From NCBI RefSeq assembly GCF_003264365.1, contig NZ_PYAK01000014.1, positions 1 through 64,000 on the forward strand: a stretch of 64,000 bases of DNA, given 5' to 3'. The notes beneath the pieces are model-generated. The model was not told the DNA's origin. It did no database searches and saw only the letters and a list, made by a program, of their open reading frames with translations. The DNA comes from Micromonospora noduli (GTDB lineage Bacteria > Actinomycetota > Actinomycetes > Mycobacteriales > Micromonosporaceae). A program made the translations under genes and the position numbers. Position 1 is the stretch's first letter. Each line of letters starts with the position of its first letter. This document shows, one piece after another, positions 8,791 through 17,757 of this stretch.

Positions 8791-9281
8791 CGTCGCGGAC
8801 CTTTGTTTCCGCAGGCCAGCCACGCTGACAAGGTATGGGGGCAGAACGTATTCACCACATTGGACCGTCGGCTTGAGGTCCGCCAATCTCGACCAGGTGT
8901 TGAGGAGAGAAACGCACAGGCATCGCCAGCGATGTCAGCAAGCTCGACGACCTGGATCCGACCCGCCGATCCCGACAGATCCGGCCAGCCCTACGGCACC
9001 GGCACAGCAGTCGGATCGCCGCCGCCTTGCTGTCCTTCGCTGGTGGGATCTCGATTCCCTTGGCGATCACCGCCGGTGGCAACGCGTTCGGCGGCACGAT
9101 CGCTCTTTGCTGGCAGTGGCGCAATTCCTCACCTGCGGCCGCGTTCGGTGACCTGCATAGGGCTTTGTCGACTGCTGCGCAAACCGTGAGCGCTTCAAGG
9201 CCGTTCAGGGCACCCCGCTGCTCCCAATCTGCTCCCCTAGACCGGGCTCGCACCAACATTCGGGCCATAGGATTCACTTCT
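8791..9281. other. Intergenic region without a recognisable gene
   Basis: About 490 bp between the monooxygenase remnant and the DUF1963-like gene. Open frames here have no family character and poor codon bias. It contains one copy of a 47-bp dispersed repeat (9194-9240). A TAGGAT box at 9268-9273, 8 nt before the ATG at 9282, could drive a leaderless transcript. Confidence 0.6.
9194..9240. repeat. 47-bp dispersed repeat, copy 1
   Basis: Nearly identical (about 43 of 47 bp, mismatches concentrated at the end) and in the same orientation as 52591-52637, 43.4 kb away. Read on the minus strand both copies encode WEQRGALNGLE in one frame, so they may be remnants of the same mobile-element gene end. 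No complete element surrounds either copy. Confidence 0.8.
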
Positions 9282-10271
9282 ATGGTCCGTACCACGCCTC
9301 CGCGTCCCCTAGCCCTCACCGAACTCTTCCCCGAACTGCGGGAACATTCCATCACCGCTACCCGCCTGCATCCCCGACCCGGCGCTCCGACCATTACGGA
9401 CAGTTCGGTCGGCGGACCGCTGCTATGGCCGGCCGACGAGGTATGGCCGGTCTGCGACGACGCCGGGGCGCACGAGCCATGGAACCTGACGACCCCGGCC
9501 GCCCTGCACCGCAGGCGGGAGATCTTCGCGACCGCAGAAGCTCGGGAGCCGCTGCCGGGCGGAGACTTCTTGACTGCGGAGGAGCGGGCCGAGCTCGATG
9601 CGGCCGACGCTCTGGACCTGGACGACCTGATCGAGGTTCCCATCCCGTTGGTTTCGGTCGCGCAGTTGTACCGACGAGATATCCCGGACTACGTCGGTCC
9701 GGACGGCACCGACCTGCTCCAGGTGCTGTGGTGCCCGGTGGACCACTCAGACCGGCACTACAGCCCTCGCGTCTTTCTCTACTGGCGCGACAGTTCCGCC
9801 GTCGGCCCCCTGCTCGAAGCGCCTCCCGAGCCGCCGGTGATCAGTGACATGTACCTGCCGCTTCCGTGCGTGGTGCACCCGGAGCAGGTCCGCGAGTACC
9901 AATACGCCGACCTGCTCCCCGATGACCTACGCGAGCGGCTCGACGAGTGGGATGACGACGAAGACGAGAGCCGTCCCCACTATCAGAGCGACTTGTCGCT
10001 GGCGCCGGGATGGAAGGTCGGCGGGTACGCGAACTGGTCACTGACCGATCCGTACCCGATGGACTGTGCTGCCTGCGGCACCACGATGACCTTGATTCTC
10101 ACGGTCGGCTCCAGCGACTGGAACGGCATGCATTGCAGCTGGCGCCCGTCCGAGGAAAATCCGACCGCGTCCCCAGACACCGTCGGCGTGCAGATCGGGC
10201 GCGGCTACTCGCTGTACACCTTCTGCTGCCCCGAATCAATCGATCATCCCCCGGCCACCGCTATGCAGTGA
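9282..10271 (+). CDS. DUF1963/YwqG-like protein
   Basis: About 329 residues, cytosolic, acidic, no signal peptide. Features resembling the DUF1963 (YwqG) family are GGPLLWPADEVWP near the N-terminus, the central LLQVLWCPVDH followed by RVFLYWRD, and the end GYSLYTFCCPES. A CAACG segment and the final CC pair could bind a metal. The function of the family is unknown. The ATG at 9282 is chosen because homology-like sequence begins there and a -10-like box lies 8 nt upstream; the frame extends further upstream through the dispersed repeat but that part is not protein-like. It stands alone between intergenic regions. Confidence 0.6.
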   Translation: MVRTTPPRPLALTELFPELREHSITATRLHPRPGAPTITDSSVGGPLLWPADEVWPVCDDAGAHEPWNLTTPAALHRRREIFATAEAREPLPGGDFLTAEERAELDAADALDLDDLIEVPIPLVSVAQLYRRDIPDYVGPDGTDLLQVLWCPVDHSDRHYSPRVFLYWRDSSAVGPLLEAPPEPPVISDMYLPLPCVVHPEQVREYQYADLLPDDLRERLDEWDDDEDESRPHYQSDLSLAPGWKVGGYANWSLTDPYPMDCAACGTTMTLILTVGSSDWNGMHCSWRPSEENPTASPDTVGVQIGRGYSLYTFCCPESIDHPPATAMQ

Positions 10272-10589
10272 CGCGGCATCCCTCCATGGCGTGCCGACAA
10301 GCGGGTCGTCCGCTACGAAGCCCCATCCAACTCGCCGCCATCGACGAATGGCTGTGACGGATTTGAACACATGCCCTGGACCGGGGCACCTTCTAGTGCA
10401 GTCACCGTCGGGCCACCGGTCGAACGGCTCGCTCACCGGCAGCGCGATCCCTTCGTGCCTCGGCAGCTCGGCTGGGCGTTACCGGCCGCACCCGGGTCGC
10501 CCGGAGCCGAGCGCCGCCGACACGGGCGAGCGTGATTCACCTCGCACAAATTTGCCCCTGACGTCAACGTGAGGTCTTAGCGTGGCGAT
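10272..10589. other. Intergenic region, nothing recognised
   Basis: About 318 bp between the DUF1963-like gene and the SDR gene. I see no gene, RNA or convincing promoter box. Only short open frames without family features occur on either strand. Confidence 0.5.
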
Positions 10590-11297
10590 ATGCAAATCAA
10601 CGGCTCAACAGCTCTCGTGACCGGAGCTAACCGCGGCCTCGGCAAGGCCTTCGCCGAGGCCCTCCTCGCCCGGGGCGCCACCGTCTTTGCGACCGCCCGT
10701 CGCCTGGAAAGCATCGACATCCCCGGTGCCGTCGCGCTCCAGCTGGACATCACGGATCCCGCGTCCATCGAGGCCGCCGCAGGCAAGGTGGGCGACCTCG
10801 ACATCCTCATCAACAACGCCGGCACCTCCACTGAAGCCCCGCTGCTCGGCCCCTCCACGGAGAACATCCGCCGCGACCTCGACACCAACTTCTGGGGCAC
10901 TCTCAACGTCACCCGCGCCTTCGCGCCCAGGCTGGCCGGTGGCGCCATCCTCAACGTCATCTCGGCGCTGAGCTGGTACACCTTCAGCCCCGGCAGCAAC
11001 GGCTACGCCGCCTCCAAGGCCGCGGAGTGGTCCCTGACGAACGGCATCCGCCTCGAGTTGGCCGACCAGAAGACTCTGGTCACCGCCCTGGCGCTGGCAA
11101 TCGCCGACACGGACATGATGGCTGGCGTCGACATCCCCAAGCTCGCGCCCCACGAGGTGGTCGCCCAGGCCCTCGACGGACTGGAAGCAGGCAAGATCGA
11201 AGTCATCGCTGACAAGCCCACCGCCAACGTCAAGGCCTCCCTCTCCCGCGATCCCGCCGACTTCTACGCCGACATCACCGGCAACCTCTTCGCCTGA
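10590..11297 (+). CDS. SDR-family NAD(P)-dependent oxidoreductase
   Basis: A 235-residue classical short-chain dehydrogenase/reductase. The Rossmann nucleotide-binding motif is VTGANRGLGKA, followed by NNAG, a catalytic Ser in the NVISALSW region and the Tyr-Lys pair YAASK. The basic residues after the first strand pair (TARR) suggest NADPH preference. The substrate cannot be inferred; sequence style matches short SDRs annotated as oxidoreductases of unknown substrate. It appears monocistronic, followed by a hairpin at 11360-11385. Confidence 0.88.
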   Translation: MQINGSTALVTGANRGLGKAFAEALLARGATVFATARRLESIDIPGAVALQLDITDPASIEAAAGKVGDLDILINNAGTSTEAPLLGPSTENIRRDLDTNFWGTLNVTRAFAPRLAGGAILNVISALSWYTFSPGSNGYAASKAAEWSLTNGIRLELADQKTLVTALALAIADTDMMAGVDIPKLAPHEVVAQALDGLEAGKIEVIADKPTANVKASLSRDPADFYADITGNLFA

Positions 11298-11612
11298 CTT
11301 CACCGGTAATCCGCCTGCCGGAGTAAGCGGCTTGGTCAACGGGCGTACGCCCGGCGGGCGGCCCGGATTCTCATGAAGCCGGGCCTCCGCCTGACCGCCG
11401 CAGGGGTGCGGACGTCGAGCGAAGTCCTGAAGGTCGTGATCGGCTTCGTGGTCTTGAAGCTGGCGCCCCCAAGGGGCGGCCGAGAGCTCCGGGAGGTCAC
11501 TGGTCCGGTGCGGTGTGTCCGGGCGTCGGGATCACGTCGAGCGCGGCCATGGTCTCGCCGGTCCAGGGTGATCGCGCTCGCGGACAGGTTCTCGTCTAAG
11601 GGACGTCTCGTA
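11298..11612. other. Intergenic region with hairpin and possible IS end
   Basis: About 315 bp after the SDR gene. It holds the terminator-like hairpin at 11360-11385 and, at 11597-11610, CTAA followed by GGGACGTCTC. That resembles the target site plus terminal repeat of actinobacterial IS5-type elements, but no transposase is present. On the minus strand a short frame (WTGETMAALDVIPTPGHTA) looks partly gene-like, but I cannot assign it. Confidence 0.35.
11360..11385 (+). terminator. Hairpin downstream of the SDR gene
   Basis: GGCCCGG and CCGGGCC form a perfect 7-bp stem around a 12-nt loop, 62 bp after the SDR stop. No T-tract follows. Confidence 0.4.
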
Positions 11613-12115
11613 ATGGCTGCGCCGCCGCCGGGGCTACGATCGGCCGTGCAGTTCGGGATCTCGGAGTTGGGTGAGGCCGCAGCCTTGGATGCTGCCTTCC
11701 CACGTCGTCTCGGTGACGACGTGCGGGAAGCGTTGGCAGTCCTACCGCCGGCGCCGAACGCGCCGACGCCGCCGTTCCGTGTGCTGGTCGATGGTGAGCC
11801 GGTCCTGATTCCATACCGGATCTACTTTGACGAGCCGTCCGTTGCCGCGGAGGCGGCGAGATTCTGCTGGTCATTCGGCGAGTTCTCGCGCCGGAGCTGG
11901 TTGTTCCGCACAGCCCTACGGACGCCGTCTACGGGCGATTTGCCGCCGAGAACCCGGCTTTGGTGGCGCTCACCGGCCGGCGGATCGCCAGCTACTGGGA
12001 CTGTTACCACCGACGGCACTACCCCACGCTGATCGACTACCCAGGGCACACCGTGATGGCAGCGCTGCAGGCGGCGGCACTGAGGCATGACGTCTCGGAC
12101 GGTGATGCAAGTTAG
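11613..12115 (+). pseudogene. Frameshifted gene of unknown function
   Basis: The first half (from MAAPPPGLRSAVQFGISELG, or a GTG at 11646) is open to about 11860. The protein-like sequence then continues in a different frame (ILLVIRRVLAPELVV, later TGRRIASYWDCYHRRHYP and HTVMAALQAAALRHD) to a TAG at 12113-12115. Joining the two requires a net loss of one base near 11858-11866. Either the gene is broken or there is a sequencing/assembly error. I do not recognise the family. A TACGAT box 5 nt before GTG 11646 may mark a leaderless start. Confidence 0.5.
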
Positions 12116-12312
12116 CCGACTTCCCGCGCCCACCGCGATGTCGCACGCAGTCGTGTTGACCGTCGGTGCCCGGCACCCCACCGCCGTACGCGCTCCGGTC
12201 GACTGACCGCCGGCCACCGGCGCCCGCCCGTGACCGTGCGGACAGCCGCAAACGCGTTTCTCCGATTGACGTTCGCTGCGTAGCATCTCCGGCGATCAAG
12301 GGGGATGAAACG

Positions 12313-14322
12313 GTGGGCAATTTCCAGCAGTTCGTGGCGGATGTGACTTCGCGGCTGTCCACGATGTCCAGGGGTGAGTTGTACGCCGTCGGCGACGGTC
12401 TCGACGGGGACTCACTCTGGCTCACCTTTCTCGACTCCTTCCCCGCTGGCACCAATCTGCGGTTCCGTGAGCGATCCGAGTACGACTGCTCGACCTGCCG
12501 CGGTTTCATCAAGCACTTCGGCAACGTCGTCGAGATCCACGACGGGCGGGTCCGTACCGTCTGGTCCGGGGTGTCGGCATCCGACCCGGTCTTCTCCGTC
12601 GTCGCCGCCGCTCTCGACGAGTTCGTTCTTTCGCTCCCGTTGTCCACCATCTTCCGGTCCACCCAGGCGCAGTACGGGACGAAGACCACCCGAACGCTGC
12701 GCGACGGCCAGGTCGAGGTGTGGCACCACCTGCACGGCCGGGTGGAAGAGCGGCATCGCATCGAGGACGTCGGCGCGGCACGGGGCAACTTTGAAGCCGC
12801 GGTGCAGGTCTTCCAGCGTGGCCTGGCCGAGCTGACCCGGCACGCTCTGGACACCGTCGTCGACCTCGTCGACGGCAACGCCCTCTACCGCGGCGCGGAG
12901 CATCGCCGGGCGGTGATCGAGTTCCGCTCGCTGCAGAACCGGTGGACCCAGGCGACCGACCGGCGTGCCTTCGTCTTCGCCAACGCCATGAACCCGGCGG
13001 CCCGGTTCCGCAACACGGTGATCGGCACCCTCGTCCAGGATCTCGCCGCGGGCGTCGACCTGGAGCAGGCGGTCCGGTCGTTCGAGGCGAAGGTGGCGCC
13101 GCAGAATTACCAGCGCCCCACGGCGTTGATCACCCCGGGCATGGTCAAGGCCGCCATGAGGACCATTGCCGAGCTGGGCATCGAGGAGTCGTTGCAGCGA
13201 CGGTTCGCCCAGCTGTCCGACGTGTCGGTCACCAACGTGCTGTGGGTCGACAACGACACCCAGGCACGGATGAAGGACGGCATCGAAGGGCTGCTCATGC
13301 AGGCGGCCACCATCCGGTCGTCAGGTGCGCTCCTTCGCGACGCCAAGCCGGAGGAGATCCCCGTGGTCTCCTTCATGAAGGACGTCCTGCCCGGCGCCGC
13401 CACGATCGACCTGTGGGTCGCCAACACCTACGAGCCGCACCTCGTCAGCCTCACCACCGGCCGGCGCCCGGCTGCTCCGCGGTTGTTCAAGTGGGACAAC
13501 GATTTCGGCTGGTCGTACGGCGGCAACGTCACCGACTCGATCAGGGAGAAGGTCAAGCGGGCCGGCGGCAACGTCACCGGCAAGCTGCGGGTGAGCCTGT
13601 CCTGGTTCAACCACGACGACCTAGACCTGCACGTGTACGAACCCAACGGCGACCACATCTGGTACCAGGAGAAGCGCAACAAGCTGGACGTCGACATGAA
13701 CGCCAGTGGGACGCTCTCCCGCGAGCCGGTGGAGAACGTCACCTGGACCGACCGTGTCGCCGACGGTGAGTACCGGATCGAGGTGAACCAGTACCGCAAG
13801 CGGGACAGCACCCAGGTCGGCTTCGTGATCGAGACAGAGAGCAACGGGAAGATCGAGCATTACAGCCACGAGCGCGCGGTCGGCCACAAGGAGACCGTCG
13901 AGGTGGGCCGGATGACTGTTGCCGGCGGGGTGATCACCGCTTTCCGGCCGGGTAAGGACGTGCATCCGGGCAGTGCGGGCAAGGAGTTGTGGGGCATCAC
14001 CACCGAACAGTTCGTACCGGTGTCCACCATCATGTACTCGCCGAACTACTTCGACGACAACGAGGTCGGCAACCGGCACTACTTCTTCATCCTGAAGGGG
14101 TGCGTGAACGACCAGCCGACGCGGGGGATCTACAACGAGTTCCTCCGCAGCGACCTGCAACCGCACCGCAAGGTGTTCGAGGTTCTCGGCGACCGCACCA
14201 AGTGCGAGCCGTCTCCAGATCAGCTGTCCGGCCTCGGCTTCAGCTCCACGGTCCGCAGCTCTGTGGTCGCCAAGGTGACCATGACCGGCGGCCGGCGCCG
14301 CCTCATCAGCATCCAGTTCTGA
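12313..14322 (+). CDS. Large protein with CxxC motif and YfaP/DUF2135-like C-terminus
   Basis: About 669 residues starting at GTG 12313, with AAGGGGG 8 nt upstream. There is no signal peptide. The N-terminal part carries YDCSTCRGFIKHFGN, a CxxC segment that could bind a metal. The middle is largely helical. The region near residues 410-540 (LRVSLSWFNHDDLDLHVYEPNG, then DGEYRIEVNQYRKR) matches the beta-sandwich pattern of YfaP/DUF2135-type domains, which occur with MoxR/vWA-type systems. The gene is followed 31 bp later by a small coiled-coil gene and the two look like a dedicated pair. The function is unknown; the style recalls phage or plasmid accessory genes. Confidence 0.6.
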   Translation: MGNFQQFVADVTSRLSTMSRGELYAVGDGLDGDSLWLTFLDSFPAGTNLRFRERSEYDCSTCRGFIKHFGNVVEIHDGRVRTVWSGVSASDPVFSVVAAALDEFVLSLPLSTIFRSTQAQYGTKTTRTLRDGQVEVWHHLHGRVEERHRIEDVGAARGNFEAAVQVFQRGLAELTRHALDTVVDLVDGNALYRGAEHRRAVIEFRSLQNRWTQATDRRAFVFANAMNPAARFRNTVIGTLVQDLAAGVDLEQAVRSFEAKVAPQNYQRPTALITPGMVKAAMRTIAELGIEESLQRRFAQLSDVSVTNVLWVDNDTQARMKDGIEGLLMQAATIRSSGALLRDAKPEEIPVVSFMKDVLPGAATIDLWVANTYEPHLVSLTTGRRPAAPRLFKWDNDFGWSYGGNVTDSIREKVKRAGGNVTGKLRVSLSWFNHDDLDLHVYEPNGDHIWYQEKRNKLDVDMNASGTLSREPVENVTWTDRVADGEYRIEVNQYRKRDSTQVGFVIETESNGKIEHYSHERAVGHKETVEVGRMTVAGGVITAFRPGKDVHPGSAGKELWGITTEQFVPVSTIMYSPNYFDDNEVGNRHYFFILKGCVNDQPTRGIYNEFLRSDLQPHRKVFEVLGDRTKCEPSPDQLSGLGFSSTVRSSVVAKVTMTGGRRRLISIQF

Positions 14323-14353
14323 TTCCCTATCCAGATATTCCAGAGAGGCTACC

Positions 14354-14749
14354 GTGACCATTTTCGAGAAGGCCACACGGGAGAAGTTCCGCTATCCGTC
14401 GGCCAAGGGACTGCTGACCACGGAACAGCTGTGGGAGCTTCCGCTGACCGCCCGGTCCGGCTTCAGCCTCGATGATGTGGCCAAGGCGGTCAACGCCGAG
14501 CTCAAGGCCGTCGACACCGAGTCGTTCGTGGCCACCGAGGCCAATCCGGCCAAGGCAACCTTGGAGACCAAGCTGGAGGTCGTCAAGCACGTCATCGCCG
14601 TCCGCCTCACGGAGGACCAGGCGGCGAAGGAGGCGGCGGCCAAGAAGCTGGAGAAGGAGAAGCTGTTGGCGGTCCTGGGCCGCAAGCAGGACGCGGTCCT
14701 GGAAAACCTGACCGAGGCAGACCTACTGGCCCGAATCAACAACCTGTAG
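14354..14749 (+). CDS. Small Lys/Glu-rich coiled-coil protein
   Basis: A 131-residue soluble protein starting at GTG 14354 with GAGAGG upstream. Its middle (TKLEVVKHVIAVRLTEDQ) leads to a charged helix (AAKEAAAKKLEKEKLLAVLGRKQD) that should form a coiled coil. It lies 31 bp after the 669-residue gene and is probably co-transcribed. The N-terminal MTIFEKATREKFRYPS reads as a conserved start, and small proteins of this type occur as phage/plasmid companions. I cannot assign a function. Confidence 0.65.
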   Translation: MTIFEKATREKFRYPSAKGLLTTEQLWELPLTARSGFSLDDVAKAVNAELKAVDTESFVATEANPAKATLETKLEVVKHVIAVRLTEDQAAKEAAAKKLEKEKLLAVLGRKQDAVLENLTEADLLARINNL

Positions 14750-15009
14750 CCCGCCGACAATCAGCGTCTGCCAGCGGGCCCGCACATCGCCGAGAAGTAC
14801 GGTCGCCATGCAATACCTGTGCGGCCAGGCCGGCACTGGCAGCGACATCGTCACTGCCGGCCAATGGTTTGCGGGACAAGCGTCCCGGCCGGTCGGAGCA
14901 ACGCCAGGTTCTTTCGATCGTCATCGCATCTGAGCGGTGAGCGATGGCACACAGTTATGAGCCCTGGGTGTACCTCCTTTCGTGGGCCGCCATCCCGACA
15001 TGGGCCGGC

Positions 15010-15570
15010 TCACCGTGGGGTGATCAGTGGGGCGTAGTCGGCGCGGCTGAGCGGCTGTTCGGACAGTGAACCGTCGGCGCGGGGCACGCCCAACGGCCTG
15101 CCGTCGCGCAGGAACGTCACGCTGGTGACGTCATCGCGGCTGGTGAGGGTGCAGACGATCTGCCCGAAGGCGAGGACTTCGTCGCTGCGCCCGGCGTCAT
15201 CGCCGGGTTCGTCGACCGTGACGCGCGCCTGGGTGCCGGTCACTGTCGCACCGGCGGCGTTGACCGCCCCCGGCAGTGCGCTGGTCAGGTCGGTGTCGCG
15301 TTCGCCCTCGGTGGGTCCGGCGAGCAGGTGCCGCAGGTGGTCCTCGATGGTGGGTAGGCGGTCCACGCGCCGGAGCACCGGGACGATCCGGTTGTCGCGA
15401 ACCAGGCAGAGGGTTTCGGTGGCCGGGCCGGCCGGTGCTGTGTCGGCGGGGTCGGAGGTCGGGAACGGCCCGCGCGGCGGTTGTACGGGGCGGGGGGCGT
15501 TGTCGGTGGGGATGCCGCAGCCGGTCAGCAGCGCGACGAGCCCCACGGCGAGAAATCGGCGATGGTTCAC
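15010..15570 (-). CDS. GerMN-domain lipoprotein
   Basis: A 186-residue lipoprotein. The N-terminus is a short lipoprotein signal ending in LLTGC (lipobox Cys at about residue 18). A Pro-rich linker follows, then a GerMN-like domain (about residues 55-170: LVRDNRIVPVLRRV, LRHLLAGPTEGE, ARVTVDE, GQIVCTLTS). The GTG start overlaps the kinase stop (GTGA), so lipoprotein and kinase are coupled. The arrangement regulator-kinase-GerMN lipoprotein mirrors MtrA-MtrB-LpqB and afsQ-type loci, where the lipoprotein is thought to modulate the kinase outside the membrane. Confidence 0.85.
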   Translation of the reverse strand: MNHRRFLAVGLVALLTGCGIPTDNAPRPVQPPRGPFPTSDPADTAPAGPATETLCLVRDNRIVPVLRRVDRLPTIEDHLRHLLAGPTEGERDTDLTSALPGAVNAAGATVTGTQARVTVDEPGDDAGRSDEVLAFGQIVCTLTSRDDVTSVTFLRDGRPLGVPRADGSLSEQPLSRADYAPLITPR

Positions 15571-16922
15571 GTCAGGCTCTCCGGCAGCGTGATGCGGAAG
15601 CGGGCGCCCCCGCCGGGGCGGTCGGTGACAGTAACGTGTCCGCCGTGTGCGGTGGCGTGCTGGGCGACCAGCGCGAGGCCGAGTCCGGTGCCGTCGCCGG
15701 CACCCCGGGTGTGGGCGGCTCGCCCTCGAACGAAACGGTCGAAGATCACCTCACGGTCCTCGAGGGGCACACCCGGACCGTCGTCGTCGACCTCGATGAC
15801 GCCCGCGCTGCCGTCGCGATCGAGCAGGACACACGTCGGCCCACCCCCATAGGTGACGGCGTTGTCCAACAGGTTCGCCAGCACCTGCGCGACACGCCGC
15901 CGCTCGACCAGCCACGTCGCGGACACCTCTGGTGCGAGGCGGACGATTGAAGCGGGCAGGTCCAGGGCACGGCAGGCGTCCCTGGCCAGCGCCACGACAT
16001 CGACGGGAGCACGGTGGGCGGGCTGGTCGCTACGAGCCAGGTCGATCAGGTCGTTGACGAGCCGCTGAAAACGGTCGATCTCGTCGGCGACCAGCCCCGC
16101 CGCGATCGCCGTTCGCTCGTCCTGCTGTTCACGACGACGGGCCAGAACACTGGCCGCCGCCGCGAGAGTCTGCAGCGGCGAGCGCAGCTCGTGGCTGACG
16201 TCGGCGGCGAAGCGCCGGTCCCGCTCGATGCGCCGGGCGAGCTGGTCGACCATCTGGTTGAACGATGAGGACAACCGGGTCAGGTCAGGGTCGGTGGCCG
16301 GGTCCAGCCGGGCGGTGAAATCACCGGCGGCGATCTTCTCCGCCGCGTCGGCGACCGCCGTCAGCGGGCGCAGCCCGTGCCGGGTGGCGTACCAGCCCAG
16401 GGCCGCGCCGGAGCCGGCGACCATGATCGCGACGGTGGTCAGCGCGAGCGCCAGGACCTGGAAAGTCTGTTCCAGCTCGCGCAGCGAGTTGACCTCGAAA
16501 TACGTCGCCGTCGCTGACAGAGGCACGCCGACGACCAAGGCGGGCTGGTCGTCGACGCGTACCCGCTGCACGGCGGGTTTGCCGGCGGTGACGACCCGGC
16601 GCAGCTCGACAGGGATGGCGGCGGTGGTGCCGGGGTCGGCGGTGCGGGCATACCACTCGCCGTCCAGGTGCAGCACCGGCCGCCGACTCCCGCCCGTGTC
16701 CAGCGACCGAAGCACCTGTACGACGTTGGGGGTCTCGGTGTCGATCCCGGCGCGGACGACGGTCGCGTCGAAGTAGGCGGCGCGCAGGGCGGCGCGTTCC
16801 CGCTCGTCGAGCAGGGATCGGCGGGTCAGATCGTAGGAGATCAGGGCCATCGACGCCGAGAGCAGGAGCGCGCCGACCGCGAACGCGGCGGTCACCCGGG
16901 TACGCAGCCCGAGGCGTCTCAT
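15567..16922 (-). CDS. AfsQ2/MtrB-like sensor histidine kinase
   Basis: A 451-residue kinase starting at the ATG at 16920-16922, which overlaps the regulator stop (ATGA). Order: membrane helix (about 11-33), extracytoplasmic sensor of about 110 residues, second helix, HAMP, HisKA (FAADVSHELRSPLQTL), and HATPase (LANLLDNAVTYGG, DDDGPGVP, GTGLGLALV). It should phosphorylate the OmpR-type regulator encoded just upstream. A much longer upstream frame exists but lies antisense-like inside the regulator and has no kinase character. Together with the lipoprotein downstream it forms a three-gene signalling operon. Confidence 0.9.
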   Translation of the reverse strand: MRRLGLRTRVTAAFAVGALLLSASMALISYDLTRRSLLDERERAALRAAYFDATVVRAGIDTETPNVVQVLRSLDTGGSRRPVLHLDGEWYARTADPGTTAAIPVELRRVVTAGKPAVQRVRVDDQPALVVGVPLSATATYFEVNSLRELEQTFQVLALALTTVAIMVAGSGAALGWYATRHGLRPLTAVADAAEKIAAGDFTARLDPATDPDLTRLSSSFNQMVDQLARRIERDRRFAADVSHELRSPLQTLAAAASVLARRREQQDERTAIAAGLVADEIDRFQRLVNDLIDLARSDQPAHRAPVDVVALARDACRALDLPASIVRLAPEVSATWLVERRRVAQVLANLLDNAVTYGGGPTCVLLDRDGSAGVIEVDDDGPGVPLEDREVIFDRFVRGRAAHTRGAGDGTGLGLALVAQHATAHGGHVTVTDRPGGGARFRITLPESLT

Positions 16923-17620
16923 CGCTGCAGCTTGTAGCCCAGGCCCCGCAGGGTGACCAGGTGCCGGGGGTTCGCCGGGTCTGACTCGATCTTCTGCCGC
17001 AACCGGCCGACGTGCACGTCGACGAGCCGTTCGTCGCCGCTGTCGTACCCCCAGACCCGTTCGAGCAGTTGCTGGCGGGACAGCACCCGACCGGCGTGTT
17101 CGGCCAGCTCGCACAGCAGCCGGAATTCGGTACGGGTGACCGGTACGGGTTGGCCGGCTCTGCGCACCTCTCCCCCGTCAGGGCTGATCTCCAGCTCGCC
17201 GACCACGAGCACTGGCACCGGCTCCGGCGTGTGCCCCGCGACGCCGCTACGGGCCCGGCGACGCAGGGCGCGCAGCCGAGCGGTCAGTTCCTTGATCGCC
17301 ACCGGCTTGACGACGTAGTCGTCGGCGCCGGCCTCCAGGGCGGCGACAATGTCGTGGGTGTCGTCGCGGGCGCTGACCACCACGATCGGGACATCGTCGT
17401 CACGGCGCAGTTGCCGAATGCATTCGAAGCCGTCGAGACCGGGCAGCATCAGGTCGACCAGCACGTAGTCGGCGGGGTCGCGGCGCTGAGCGCGCAGCCC
17501 CTCCTCGGCCGTGGCCGCGCCCACCGCGTCGTAACCCTCGTCCTCCAGTGCGAGCAACAACGCCAAGCGGATGCGGTCGTCGTCCTCGATCACCAGTACG
17601 GCCGTCATACCCGGCATCAT
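16919..17620 (-). CDS. AfsQ1/MtrA-like OmpR-family response regulator
   Basis: About 233 residues, or 229 if translation begins at the internal ATG at 17606-17608, where the receiver (MTAVLVIEDDD) starts. The phospho-acceptor Asp is in YVLVDLMLPGLDG, with VVVSARDD and YVVKPV completing the active site. The winged helix is VTRTEFRLLCEL, VDVHVGRLRQKIE, TLRGLGYKL. A GTCAC-N6-GTCAC direct repeat lies 50 bp upstream. That matches the published recognition pattern of AfsQ1 and closely related MtrA, which supports this assignment and autoregulation. The gene diverges from a STAS-domain gene that may share the operator. Confidence 0.88.
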   Translation of the reverse strand: MMPGMTAVLVIEDDDRIRLALLLALEDEGYDAVGAATAEEGLRAQRRDPADYVLVDLMLPGLDGFECIRQLRRDDDVPIVVVSARDDTHDIVAALEAGADDYVVKPVAIKELTARLRALRRRARSGVAGHTPEPVPVLVVGELEISPDGGEVRRAGQPVPVTRTEFRLLCELAEHAGRVLSRQQLLERVWGYDSGDERLVDVHVGRLRQKIESDPANPRHLVTLRGLGYKLQR

Positions 17621-17670
17621 CCCCAGACGACCGGCTCGGAGGCCAACCGTGGCGGCCGGTTGGCTGATTT

Positions 17671-17686
17671 GTCACGGAACTGTCAC
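17671..17686. promoter_or_regulatory. Response-regulator operator, GTCAC-N6-GTCAC
   Basis: GTCACGGAACTGTCAC is a tandem direct repeat with an 11-bp period in the gap between the divergent regulator and STAS genes. The pattern GTnAC-N6-GTnAC is the established AfsQ1 box and is close to the actinobacterial MtrA box. It probably binds the product of the neighbouring regulator gene. Confidence 0.65.
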
Positions 17687-17757
17687 AGATCTGCGTAGTG
17701 GCCGCCAAACCCGCCCGGCAGGGTGACAGGCGACCGGATCCGCGGAGGGAGAGGGGT

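Noticed and set aside
8852..9643. 263-codon open frame on the minus strand
   Set aside because: It runs antisense to the DUF1963-like gene and through the dispersed repeat, with Ser/Arg-rich shadow composition and no family motif.
10355..10395. Possible tRNA-like segment (GGATTTGAACACATGCCC)
   Set aside because: No matching acceptor, D or anticodon arms can be drawn around it; no tRNA supported anywhere in the window.
15567..17114. Longer start for the AfsQ2-like kinase at 17114
   Set aside because: The extra 64 residues overlap the regulator's DNA-binding domain in another frame and are Arg-rich shadow sequence; the ATGA-coupled start at 16922 fits better.
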